A stretch of DNA of 64,000 bases, from the NCBI GenBank assembly GCA_032622095.1, contig CP136068.1:12381729-12445728 (forward strand), written 5' to 3'. The position numbers were made by a program, and so were the translations under genes. This DNA comes from Siphonodentalium dalli (taxonomy: Eukaryota > Mollusca > Scaphopoda > Gadilida > Siphonodentaliidae). A model generated the notes under the pieces. The model searched no databases, was not told the DNA's origin, and saw only the letters and a list, made by a program, of their open reading frames with translations. Positions 43,857-55,790 of this stretch are shown in pieces (position 1 is the stretch's first letter; each line of letters begins with the position of its first letter).

Positions 43857-45187
43857 ACATGTACAGACATGACAATTGGAACTTATTCCCTATTCCTTAT
43901 TCCTTATTTTCAAAATTGTCGTTTTCGACCGATTTGACGGCATGGGTGGGTGGCCCGCCCCAAATACCACATAGAAACACCCCGACCCCCCACCCATCAC
44001 CCCCGGGGGGTGCCACCCCGAGGGGGTGAAAATGGGGTATGGACCATTTTCGAGAACGGTAAGGATTTCGACCGATTTGACGGCATGGGTTGGTGGCCCG
44101 CCTCAAATACCACCTAGAAACACCCCGATCCCCCACCCATCACCCCGGGGGGTGCCACCCCGAGGGGTGAAAACGGGGTGTGGACCATTTTCGAGAACGG
44201 TAAGGATTTCGACCGATCTGACGGCATGGGTGGGTGGCCCGCCCCAAATACCACCTAGAAACACCCGACCCCCCACCCATCACCCCCGGGGGGAGCCACC
44301 CCGAGGGGGTGAAAATGGGGTGTGGACCATTTTCGAAAACGGTAAGGATTTCGACCGATTTGACGGCATGGGTGAGTGGCCCGCCCCAAATACCACCTAG
44401 AAACACCCCGACCACCCACCCATCACCCCCGGGGGGTGCCAACCCGAGGGGGTGAAAATGGGGTGTGGACCATTTTCGAGAACGGTAAGGATTTCGACCG
44501 ATTTGACGGCATGGGTGGGTGGCCCGCCCCAATTACCACCTAGAAACACCCCGACCCCCAATTACCAACTAGAAACACCCCGACCCCAATTACCACCTAG
44601 AAACACCCCGACCCCCGTGGGGGTCGGGGTGTTTCTAGGTGGTAATTGGGGCGGGCCACACACCCATGTCGTCAAATCGGTCGAAATCCTTACCGTTCTC
44701 GAAAATGGCCCACACCCCATTTTCACCCCCTCGGGGTGGCACCCCCGGGGGTGATGGGTGGGGGGTCGGGGTGTTTGTAGGTGGTATTTGGGGCGGGCCA
44801 CCCACCCATGCCGTCAAATCGGTCGAAATCCTTAACGTTCTCGAAAATGGTCCACACCCCATTTTCACCCCCTCGGGGTGGCACCCCCGGGGGTGATGGG
44901 TGGGGTGTCGGGGTGTTTCTAGGTGGTATTTGGGGCGGGCCACCCACCCATACCGTCAAATCGGTCGAAATCCTTACCGTTCTCGAAAATGGTCCATACC
45001 CCATTTTCACCCCCTCGGGGTAACACCCCCCGGGGGTGATGGGTGGGGGGGGGGTCGGGTGTTTCTATGTGGTATTTGGGGCGGGCCACCCACCCATGCC
45101 GTCAAATCGGTCGAAAACGACATTTTTGAAAATAAGGAATAAGGAATAGGGAATAAGTTCCAATTGTCATGTCTGTCCTACATGTAG
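43857..45187. repeat. 1.3-kb GC-rich palindrome of 142-bp units
   Basis: Two opposed tandem arrays meet at GACCCCCGTGGGGGTC (centre 44617/44618). The units are about 141-143 bp and contain ACCATTTTCGAGAACGG, GACCGATTTGACGGCATGGG and CACCCCCGGGGGTG. The left array has one unit more than the right. The outer borders are also inverted: ACAGACATGACAATTGGAAC on the left and its complement on the right. The GC content contrasts sharply with the AT-rich surroundings. Proline- and glycine-rich open frames on both strands are repeat by-products. Confidence 0.9.
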
Positions 45188-48100
45188 CTATTCGCATAGG
45201 TTGATATTTGAAATAATTTGATTATGAAATAACTCCATAGTGAGCTTAAATCGTTATTCCGTTATGGCCGCAGTGAAAACATTATAAAGATCGTGAAATT
45301 GGTAAGTCGTGTCGATGAAAAGACGCAGATTAAATCATTTCAATTTGGGCTTGATATGTATGGAAATAATCCCATATTGTACTGTTTTATTTATAAAAAC
45401 AGTGTGTTAGATCCATATTGAGCGTATATTGTGGCAAAATAATTCCAATATCAGCTTATATCGCGCATTAAAATATGTCCGTTTTGTACTTATTTTCATG
45501 AGAACAGCATGACAAGTCTTGAGTTGTTTAATCGTGTTCTCGTGAAAATAAGCACAATACGGGTTTTCCTCATATTGAAATAACCCATATACATGTACAT
45601 GTAAGGCTGTTTTAATAACTAGCGTTTAGGCCTTATGGAGCGTATTTCAGTTTTCAAATAATGTCAACATGCAGACTGTTCTCGTGAAAATAAGCACATA
45701 AACGCCATGTTATTATGAACTAAATATTGCCATTATTTAACCGCAGTATACGATATGGACAGAAAATGCGGGTTTAAGACAGTCTAACATGGGACTATTT
45801 CCATACGAAATATGCCCATATTGGCACTATTTAATCTATCTACCTATTCTCATCGAGATAACTTACTAGATTCACGCTCTTTAGAAGGTATTTTCACTGT
45901 GGCCCGCGCCATTCTACGGAATAACTGGTATACGCTCACCGTGGGCTTATTTCAGAATAAAATAAGTCCAATATGAACTGTGGGAATATTTAGGTCCAAT
46001 ATAAACCTGAGGATATGTTGAGATGAAAAAAAGTATATATTAAATAATACCAATATGGGCTTACATAGAAATAGTCCAACATTTGACTGCTTTAAAAATC
46101 GCGTTTAGGTTCAATAATGGCAGTATGAGCTTAATTCGCTCATTAAAATAAGCCCGTTATGAGCTTATTTTTACGAGAACAAGCTGCATATTGTCATTAT
46201 TTGATTATTTGATTATTATAACAGCCCTATATATGGGATATTTCAATATGCGATAAGAACATCTTATGATTATTTTTGCAATTTGTGTTGTGGAATACAA
46301 CACAAATAAACCAACTCAAGACTGTTCTCGTGAAAATAGGCACATAATAATATGATATAAGCCCGTATTGTCGCCAATAGTCCCGATTCCAGAAGTAAAT
46401 ATTTACAATTGAGCGTAGTTCAGACGATGATTTCTATGGAGAGGTACGGTCGATTTACTTGACATAGCGCCTGAATGCTAACTTATCAGTTTCACATACC
46501 CGTACAAGTCCATAATATGTCTTTAAAGTGCGTACATCTGATAAGCTGTGGGTTGGCTTAGTTCTGTCATTGTCCGCTCATAATCTGCTTAGAATTGTTC
46601 CATTATGAGGCGATAATGTGACTAATTTGGTATAATTTTTAGCACATTATCGACTCAAAATGAGAGCGTTCATAAGCAGATTATCTACCTAGAATATTTA
46701 CTTTTTATATAAGCAGATACTGTGCGGGAATTTGGGGAACAGGCTGTTTAAAACGGTACAATATGGGACTATTTACATAAGAAATAAGCCCATATTGGCA
46801 TTATTTTATCTACCTTAGTTTATCACTTACTTACCAAAGCTACCCTAATTGTATTGTTTTTACTGAAATAAACCCATATCAGTATTATTAATCTAGCTTT
46901 TTTCATCGACACAACCTACCAGATTCAAGCTCTTTATAGTCAATGCTGCCCTCGCCATTCAACCGAATAATGGCTATAAGCTTACTGTGGACTTATATCA
47001 GAATCAAAAGAACCTACGTGAATACTTAAAGGTCAAATATGAACCTATTTACATGAGGATATGTTGCGATGAAAACAAATTAGATTGAATAATACCAATA
47101 TGGGACTAGTTCGATAGAACAGTCTGATATTGTCTGTTTAAAAAGCCGCGTTTATAGGTCCATATATATAGCGTACATGTATACATATTAAGTTAAATTA
47201 TACCTCTGTATGAGCTTATTTCGCTCATTAAAATAAGTCCTGTTTTGTGTTTATTTTCACGAAAACAGACTGCAAACTGCCATTATTTGAAAACTAAATA
47301 AGCTTCATATGGGCATAAACGCTGGTTATTATAACAGCCCTATATAGATATTTAAATATGCGATAAGCTCGTCATGCTTATTTTAGCAATTCGTGTTGTG
47401 GCACAACACAAATAAACCAACCCAAGACTTACCATGCAGACGTCACCCTGTCATGAAAATAAGCACATAACAATATGAGATAGGCACGTGGTGTGCCTAT
47501 TTTCACGTCAACAGGCTGGAAAACAACACGATTAAACAACTCAACACTTGCCATGCAGATGTCAAGTTATTTTCGTGAAAATAAGCACTTAACGGCCGTA
47601 TTTTAACGAGCGATAATTTTGGCATTATTTAATCGCAATATATATAAGCTCTATATTGACCTAAATCTCGGCTTTTAAAGCAGTACAATATGGGACTATT
47701 GCCATATGTTACAAAAATGCTACATTCCTCCAGTTGACATAGCGCCTGAATGCTAACTTATCAGTTTCACATACCCGAACAAATCCATATTATGTCTTTA
47801 AATAGCGTACATCTGAAAAGTTATGGGTTGGCTTAGTTGTGTGATTGTCCGCACATAATCTGAATTGCCCCATTATGAGTCGATAATGTGACTAAAATAT
47901 TCTCATTTTCAGCACATTATGGACTGAAAATGAGGACATTCTAATCAGATTACCTACCTAAAATAAATTATTTATAAGCAGATAATGTGCGGAATTTTGG
48001 GGAACAGTCTGTTTAAAACACAGTACAATATGGGACTATTTACATACGAAATGTGCCCATATCGGAATGATTTAATCTGCCTTTTTTCATAAACACAACT

Positions 48101-49366
48101 TATCAAAGCTACGCTCTTTGTAAGGTGTTTGGCGCCATTCAACGGAATAAGGGACTCAGTATGTACTTATTTCAGAATCAGATAGTTCCAACATAAACCT
48201 GTGAATAGTTACATGTAGGTCCAATATGAACCTATTTGCACGAGGACATGTTTCATCCTGTTCTCATAAAAATAAGCACATAACGGGCTTATTTTAATGA
48301 GCGAATTAAGCTCATACTGGCATTATTTAACCTCAATGTTTTCATCGACACGACATACCAGACTCACGCTCTTTAAAATGTGTTTTAACTGTGGCCCATG
48401 CCATTTAGCTGAATAGCGGGTAGTAGTTCACTGTGGGTTTATTTCAGAATCGAATAAGTCCAAATGAACCTATGTGAATATTTAGGTCCAATGTGAACCT
48501 ATTTTTACGAGAATATATGTTGCGATGAATAAAGGTGGATTAAATAATACCAATATGGGCTTAGTTCTTATGGAAATAATCCCACATTGGACTGTTTTAA
48601 CATCCTTGTTTTAGGTTCAAATATAGCATACATATATAATGAGTCTTAATAATTCCAATATGAGCTTATTTCGCTCATTAAAATAAGCCCGTTATGGGAT
48701 CATTTTCTCGAACACAGGCTGGAAAACAACACGAATAAACACATGACTTACCAATCAATCAATCAATCAATCAATCATGTTTATTTGTACGTTACACCAT
48801 ATATGGTCAAATGTACATGAACACAGAATAACAAGACAAAATGGACGGATTACATGAAACAAAGTTAAGTACAATGTAACAACAATGATATATGGCGGTA
48901 TATGCTTATATATGACAATATACATATGTTATACCGGTATATGCCTATCATACGTTCAGATAATATATGTAGATGATTGGCAAACATACCATTCAGAGTT
49001 GATACTGGCAACACTGACATGGTCTCAAGTCGAAGAATCTTTGTTCCTGTTTTGTTGTACTCGATTTAAGAGTCGTTACTCTGTTGCCAAACCCCTTTCT
49101 TTTTCAATCCATAGTGGACAAAGTGTGCCCCAAAGCCCGCATAGTTTTTGAGTCGCTGCTGATCATTATTTGTTTAAATAGTTTCTCGTTGGGGATGTTT
49201 AACAGATTGGGTGATATGTTCTCGTAGAATAGGGCGCGCTCGTCTGACAGAAGAAGTACAGTAAATAATTGTCGATTTCATTGCATGTTTCGCAAATTCG
49301 GTCCGCTTCGTCGAAATCTACGGCGGCCTGGAACCGCCACCTCCTCTTCAGTTAGTTTCCTGATAT

Positions 49367-49840
49367 ATCAGGTTACCTATCCTGATATATCAGGTTAGTA
49401 TCCTGATATATCAGGTTACGTATCCTGATATATCAGGTTATTATCCTGATATATCAGGCTACGTATCATGATATATCAGGTTATTATCCTGATATATCAG
49501 GTTAGTATCCTGATATATCAGGTTATTATCTTGATATATCAGGTTACGTATCCTGATATATCAGGTTATTATCCTGATATATCAGGTTAGTATCCTGATA
49601 TATCAGGTTATTATCCTGATATATCAGGTTACGTATCCTGATATATCAGGTTACGTATCCTGATATATCAGGTTATTATCCTGATATATCAGGTTACGTA
49701 TCCTGATATATCAGGTTACGTATCCTGATATATCAGGTTATTATCCTGATATATCAGGTTATGTATCCTGATATATCAGGTTATTATCCTGATATATCAG
49801 GTTACGTATCCTGATATATCAGGTTATTATCCAGATATCA
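49367..49840. repeat. left array of CCTGATATATCAGG palindromes
   Basis: About twenty copies of the 14-bp palindrome, separated by TTACGTAT (22-bp spacing) or TTATTAT/TTAGTAT (21-bp spacing). The right array of element Z is the inverted counterpart. Confidence 0.95.
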
Positions 49841-49904
49841 GGTTATGTCTCGACCAATCCAGAGTGTCGTCTCATTGACGGAGGCTTGTGGTTGGTTGGA
49901 TTCT

Positions 49905-50028
49905 TAGTCAATATTGTTAGGCCAATGTATATGCTCTTATATATGCGAGGCTACCAGTAGGAGACATAAAAGAGTTCATTGGCACAGGTTTTTGCAAAAT
50001 TTCAAGGAGCCCCAGTCACGGAAGTGTT
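49905..50028 (+). mobile_element. MITE family B, 3' fragment inside element Z
   Basis: Contains ATTGTTAGGCCAATGTAT, one degraded palindrome, CACAGGTTTTTGCAAAATTTC and the right end CCCAGTCACGGAAGTG without a clear closing TTAA. Confidence 0.65.
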
Positions 50029-50139
50029 AGCAAGAACCGAACCATCCACTGAGCGATGACCAGTCCATTATTAACCCTTTCTATACTAAATAATCATTGA
50101 CGAGTAGTTCCCTTCGGAAATGATTAGATAATAAGTTCA

Positions 50140-50960
50140 AATGAAAGTGTCAATGACACTGTAGCTCAACGTTGGTAGGTGTTAATTTCATGCTGAGCTG
50201 TCAATAGAATGATAAAGGACTCCTATAGAAGAAGGAAAGTCAATAAGTTACAATAATGTACGCAATGGGCTTGTATTCTGTAGATGATATTGTTATACCC
50301 CATTTTTCCGTCCGTCCGTGCGTCTGTATGTGCGTCCGTCAGTACGTCCGTCCGATGTATGTTCATGTCATAACTTTAACAGTAGTGCTCAGATCTCAAT
50401 GAAATTAGGTATGGATGTTCACTACTATGAGGACATTAAATAGAGGTTTCCATCGTTTTGTTCGGATTTTCCATTCTAGAGTTATTCATCATTGTTTATC
50501 TGGAAATTTTGGATTTTTGGTCCGTCTGGTGTCTGTTCATGTCGTAACTTCAACAGTTGTGCTGGGATCTCAATAAAATTTGGTATGGATGTTCACTAGT
50601 ATGATGACATTCAATAGAGGGTTCCATTGTTCTGTTTCGCTTTTCCATACTAGAGTTATTCATCTTTGTTTATCTGGAAATGTTGGCTGTTTGGTCCATC
50701 CGATGTCTGTTCAGGTCATAACTTGAACAGTAATGCTCGGATCTCAATGAAATTGTGTATGGATGTTCACCAATATGAGGACATTTAATGGCACATTCAA
50801 CTGTTTTGTTTTGTTTTTTGTTCTATAGTTATTCATCTTTGTTTATATGAAAATTCTGATTTTTTGGGTCCAATCTGTCTAAGTATAGCAGTCATAAGTT
50901 ATAGATGTGCCCACACTAGGCGGTAATCCACAAGGGGGTATGCACCGGACGACAGCCCAT
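50140..50960 (+). repeat. dispersed repeat with three units of about 170 bp
   Basis: Starts with GTGTCAATGACACTGTAGCTCAAC, has a CCGTCCGTCCG run at about 50308-50355, then three diverged units with TTCATGTCATAACTT and ATGGATGTTCAC. Its layout recalls the 11399-13521 element (shared GACACTGTAGCTCAAC in complement at 13512). Confidence 0.6.
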
Positions 50961-50989
50961 CTCTTGTTTTCATTTAAAACATTTCACCA

Positions 50990-51518
50990 ATAAATGAGGG
51001 ATGCATGGTGTGCGAATGAAATCCTGCTGGCGGCCATGTTTTCTTTTCATGAATTGCGTAATAATTGGATACCTCCCATGTTTTTCAATGACATTTTTGG
51101 TGGCTCCCATCTCCCAGAAGATCCATATGAAGTTCAGTAAGGACTATATAAAAGATGTGGTCTGTATTGTGTGCCAAATCATTTAGTCATACAAAGTTTA
51201 AAATCCAAAAGGGCGGAAATGCTTTCAACGAAATTCGGAAACATTTGATATCCCCAGAGGTGACCCAAAACACGCCTGTATAAAGTTTTAAAATATTTGT
51301 TCCGATATTTGTTCTGCTGGGTGTGCCAATGGATCCAAATTTGAAATCCAAGATGACTGATGGCGGCCATGTTTTCTAACGAATTTCGGGAAAAAATAGA
51401 TGGCTCCCATCTAGAGGTCACCCTGAAGATCCATATGAAGTTTGGTGAGGGGTGTGTGGTTAATCGCCTACATGTACATGCCACATCACTCATCCTCATC
51501 GTCACCAAACTTAATATG
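50990..51518. repeat. second dispersed repeat in element Z, two diverged units
   Basis: Phrases GGCGGCCATGTTTTCT, GGCTCCCATCT and AGATCCATATGAAGTT occur twice (about 51030-51140 and about 51360-51450). No coding frame. Confidence 0.6.
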
Positions 51519-51574
51519 GAACCAACCACAAGCCTCCGCCAATGAAAGACGACATTCTGGATTGGTCGAGACAG

Positions 51575-51960
51575 CCTGATATATCAGGATACATAACCTG
51601 ATATATCAGGATACATAACCTGATATATCAGGATAATAACCTGATATATCAGGATACGTAACCTGATATATCAGGATACGTAACCTGATATATCAGGATA
51701 ATAACCTGATATATTAGGATACGTAACCTGATATATCAGAATAATAACCTGATATATCAGGACACGTAACCTGATATATCAGGATACGTAACCTGATATA
51801 TCAGGATAATAACCTGATATATCAGGATACTAATCTGGTATATCAGGATACGTAACCTGATATATCAGGATACGTAACCTGATATATCAGGATAATAACC
51901 TGATATATCAGGATACTAACCTGGTATATCAGGATACGTAACCTGATATATCAGGATACT
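51575..51960. repeat. right array of CCTGATATATCAGG palindromes
   Basis: About eighteen copies, same two spacings as the left array but in complement. A few units are mutated (CTGATATATTAGG, CTGGTATATCAGG). Confidence 0.95.
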
Positions 51961-52335
51961 AACTGAAGAGGGGGTGGCGATTCCAGGCCGCCGTAGAAAT
52001 AGAAGTAGCGTCCGCGTTCGATGCCCAAGGTGTGGCAACTTATTCTTAATTTTGTCAGGGATTCACGCTATTTTGGGACGGAAATGACGTTGATATATTT
52101 TTCCAAAGAAGTCATCGTTTTGAATGTTCTATACGTTCTAAGTTTGTTCCTTGGATGAACACGTCGATTGCTATTTTTGAGAAGTTTGGTGCGAATATTA
52201 TCATTAAATATTTGTTTCTGTATTGAGTTATCTAAGAAGTCATTAATACCGTGACTTGGGGACATGGATGTGACTAATTGTTGACATTGTGACAGCGACC
52301 TGCTCCATGAATCCAGATTAGATTCAAATAGTTGT

Positions 52336-54796
52336 ATGCACATGCACATTTCAGCCTCTCGTGAAAACAAGCTCATATCGGGCTTGTTTTAATGAGCGAA
52401 ATAAGCTTCTTTGGGCGTTATTTAACCGCAATATACGTTTTATATATGGACCTATAAATTACGCAAAATAAGCCCATATTAGTATTATTTAATCTAGCTT
52501 TTTTCATCGACACGACCTACCAGATTCAAGCTCTTTATAATGTGTTTTCTATGCGGCCCTCGCCATTCAACGGAATAATGGCTATAAGCTCACTGTGTGC
52601 TTACTACAGAATCAAGTCCAAAAATTAACCTATGTGAATTCTTAGGTCCAATATGAACCTACATGTATTTACCCGAGGATATGCTGCTATTAAAAAAATT
52701 AGATATTGGACTGTTTTAAAAACCGCGTTTAATAGGTCCATATATATAGCGTGCATGTATATTAGGTTAAATAATACGACTATATTAGTTTATTTCGCTC
52801 ATTAAAATAAGCCCCGTTATGTGTTTATTTTAACGAGAACAGTCTACAAATTGACATTATTTGAAAACTCAAAAACGCTCCATGTGGGCCTAAACGCTGG
52901 CTATTAAAACAGCCCTTTTTGTGTATATTGGATATTTGAATATGAGATAAGCCCATATTGTGTTTAGTTTCATGACAATAGAGTGGAAAACAAACACGAA
53001 TCAACCATCTCAAGACTTACCATACAGATTGTTCTTGTAAAAATAAGCACATTTTGAGTGAAATAAGCTTATATTGGCATTATTTAACGGCAATATACGC
53101 TATATATGGACACAAAACGCTTATAGATGTGGGTATGAGGGTATACTTTTGTAGATACCATGGTATATTTGGGTATGTGCACCATATACATGGGTACAGT
53201 ATCACTGCATATTGACATTATTCGAAAACACTATACGCTCTATATATGTGCTTAAACTATAGTTATTAAAACAGCCCTATATGGGATATTTCAATATGCG
53301 AGAAGCCTGTTTTGTGCTTATTTTTGCAATTCGTGTTGTGCAAAACAACACAAATAAACCAAATCAAGACTTACCATGTAGCTATCAGCTCATAACGGGA
53401 TTTTTTTGCTGAGCGAAATAAGCTCCTTTTGGCATTATTTAACCGCAATATACGTTCTATATGGACCTAAAACGGGTTTTTTTTAAAACAATCCAATATG
53501 GGATTATTTTCATACGAAATAAGCCCATATTGGCATTATTTAATCTACCTTTTTTTCATCGACACGACCTACTAGATTCACGCTCCTTATAATGTGTGTT
53601 AACTGTGGCCCGCGCCATTCAAAGGAATGATAGAGATAACCTCACTTATTTATAAGTCCATATGAACAGTGTGAATATTTAGGTCCAATATGAACCTAAT
53701 TACATGAGGATGTGTTGCGAAGAAAAAAAAGTAGATTAAATAATACCAAAGATAGGCTTATTCCGTGTAAAAATAGTCCAACATTTGACTGTTTTAAAAA
53801 CCGTGTTTAGGTCAATATATAAAAAGTTCAGGTATATTGAGGTTAAATGATGCCAGTATGAGCTTATTTCGCTCATTAAAATAAGCCCGTTATGAGCTTA
53901 TTTTTACGAGAACAGACTGCATATTGTCATTAATTGAACACTAAATATATGCTTGGGATATTTCAATATGCGATAAGCCCGGCTTATGCTTATTTTAGCA
54001 ATTCGTGTTGAAAATAACACAAATAAACCAACCCAAGACTTACCATGCAGATGTCAGCCTGGTCTCGTGAAAATAAGCACATACCAATATGATATTGGCC
54101 CGTGTTGTGCTTGGTCTGGTGAAAATAAGCACATACCAATATGATATTGGCCCGTGTTGTGCTTATTTTCACGAGAACAGCTAGGCTGGAAAACAAGACG
54201 ATTAAACAACTCAACATTTACCATGTAGAGGTCAGGCTATTTTCTTGAAAATAAGCACTTAATTTTATTCATATAAGCTAATGTTGGCTTATTTAATCGC
54301 AATATATATAAGCTCTATATTGACATAAAACACGGTTTTTAAAACTAACATATCCTCCCATAAATACGCACATAATCGACCTATAATGTGAAATAGTTAC
54401 GTATTGTGATTATTTGATTCTCGAATAAGCATATACTGGAGTCATAGCCGTGATTTCGTATTATGGCGCGGGCCACAGTGAAAGGTGCATAAGGTACTTA
54501 AAGTGATTATTTGGTTATGAAATAAGCAGATAATGGAGTCATAGTCGTCATTTCGTGTTTTGGCGCGTGCCACAGTGAAAATACATGCTAATGAGCGTAC
54601 ACCTGAAAAGTTTGGTTATTATTTTTGTCATTGTCAGCACATAATTTACTTAGAATCGCCTCTATATGAGTCGATAATTTGACTAATAGGAACTCATTTT
54701 CAGCACATTGTCGACTCAAAATGAGACGATTCTAAGCAGATTATCTACCTAAATTATTGTTTCTTCTCAGCAAATAATGTGCTGGTTTTCAGGATT
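52336..54796. repeat. 'AATAAGC' palindromic repeat domain, part 2
   Basis: Continuation of the family at 42420-48750 on the other side of the LINE insertion. It includes a 57-bp tandem duplication at about 54058-54170 (GTGAAAATAAGCACATACCA twice). No coding frame recognised. Confidence 0.7.
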
Positions 54797-55510
54797 AAGC
54801 AACGAAAAATGTCATATTTTTACCCCACGCACGATTTACGCCCAACTGTTGAACAGCTGGACAAGTTTAAATGACATATTTTGTGATTTCTAGATGGACT
54901 TGTAGAGGCACAAGAAGAATCCACAAGGATAGCCCCGTAGCGTCTATGGTTATGCCTACGCAGGCGATTTAGCAACGAAAAATGAATTTTTTTTCATTAT
55001 TTTGACCCCACGCACGACTTACGCTCAATTTGTGAACAGCTGGACGGGAGCATGTTAATTGATTTGTGATTTCTAGATGGACTGGTGGTGGCAGAAGAAA
55101 AAGTCTCGTGACTGCTATGGTTATGCCTACGCAGGCGATTTAGCAACGAAAAATGAACTTTGTTTCATTATTTTGACCCCACGCACGACTTACGCCCAAT
55201 TTTTGAACAGCTGGACAGGCGTATGTGACTCAGTTTGTGATCTCTCGATGGACTAGTGGTGGCATAAGAAGAATCCACAACGAGAGCCCCGTGGCTGCTA
55301 TGGATATGCCTACGCAGACGATTTGCAACGAAAAATGACATTTTTTTCATTATTTTCATCCGATGCACGACTTACACCCAATTTATTAACAGCTGGACAG
55401 GCATATGTGAACCAGTTTGTGATTTCTAGATGGACTAGTGGTGGCCAAAGAAGAATCCACAAGGATAGCCCAGTGGCTGCTATGGTTATGCCAACGCAGG
55501 CGATTTAGCA
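54797..55510 (+). repeat. 178-bp satellite, sub-family A, four units
   Basis: Units contain GCAACGAAAAATG, CCCACGCACGACTTACGCCC, TTGTGATTTCTAGATGGACT and GGTTATGCCTACGCAGGCGA. Related to the 173-bp units that follow; separated from them by an AATAAGC fragment. Confidence 0.85.
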
Positions 55511-55790
55511 ACATATCCTCGCACAAATACGCACATATTCGACCTATAATTCCAATTAGGTACATAAAGTGATTATTTGATTCTGAAATAAGCAGATAAT
55601 GGAGTCATAGTCATCATTTTGTGTTAAGTCGCGAGCCACAGTGAAAACACATGTTAATGGGCGTACAGCTGAACAGTAGTGGGTTGGCTTATTTCTTGTC
55701 ATTGTTCGCACATAATCTGCTTAGAATCGCCTCTATATGAGTCGATAATGTGACTAATAGGGTCTCCTTTTCAGCACATTATCGACTAAC
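55511..55790. repeat. 'AATAAGC' fragment between the two satellite blocks
   Basis: Contains AACATATCCTCGCACAAATACGC and the GTCGATAATGTGAC / CAGCACATTATCGAC hairpin phrases. Confidence 0.7.

Larger units (their letters stand above)
42420..48750. repeat. 'AATAAGC' palindromic repeat domain, part 1
   Basis: Many diverged copies of a repeat of several hundred bp that starts TGTTCTCGTGAAAATAAGCAC and ends in the complement, GTGCTTATTTTCACGAGAACA. The inner arms read GGGCTTATTTTAATGAGCGA and complement. Between them lie shared phrases such as CCAATATGGGACTATTT and GCCATTCAACGGAATAA. A second sub-family has hairpins around GTCGATAATGTGAC / CAGCACATTATCGAC. It is interrupted by the L element at 42679 and the GC-rich palindrome at 43857. 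No coding frame. Some copies are nested or partial, so individual borders are uncertain. Confidence 0.75.
49318..51996. mobile_element. element Z: 2.7-kb element with palindrome-array inverted ends
   Basis: Ends CTACGGCGGCCTGGA / complement, flanked by the 4-bp duplication AAAT (49314-49317 and 51997-52000). The inverted ends are about 480-590 bp. Each has a short unique tip, an array of CCTGATATATCAGG units, and an inner block (CCAATCCAGA ... CGGAGGCTTGTGGTTGG). The interior holds a family-B MITE fragment and two other repeats, with no coding gene. The superfamily is not clear; 4-bp duplications occur in several (for example Sola1, Chapaev and Ginger). Confidence 0.8.
48752..52335 (-). mobile_element. 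LINE fragment on the minus strand, split by a 2.7-kb insertion
   Basis: The 3' end is an (ATTG)n-type tail (48752-48778 on the plus strand as CAAT repeats) next to GTACAAATAAACATG in complement. The coding part on the minus strand is in two pieces. The piece at about 52000-52335 gives a reverse-transcriptase C-terminal region, then KLRISCHTLGIERGRY in a shifted frame. The piece at about 49180-49313 continues with DRICETCN, the C-terminal zinc-knuckle region of CR1-like LINEs. The two pieces join in frame if the insert and one AAAT are removed. Its 5' part is missing. It lies in the AATAAGC repeat, between GACTTACC on the left and CATTTCAGCC on the right. Confidence 0.75.

Noticed and set aside
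43897-45142. Pro/Gly-rich frames on both strands
   Set aside because: Products of the 142-bp GC-rich palindromic array; present in several frames and both strands.
49367-49840. CRISPR-like look: short palindromic repeats at regular spacing
   Set aside because: The spacers are 7-8 bp and of only a few types, the context is eukaryotic, and the array is mirrored at the other end of a transposon.
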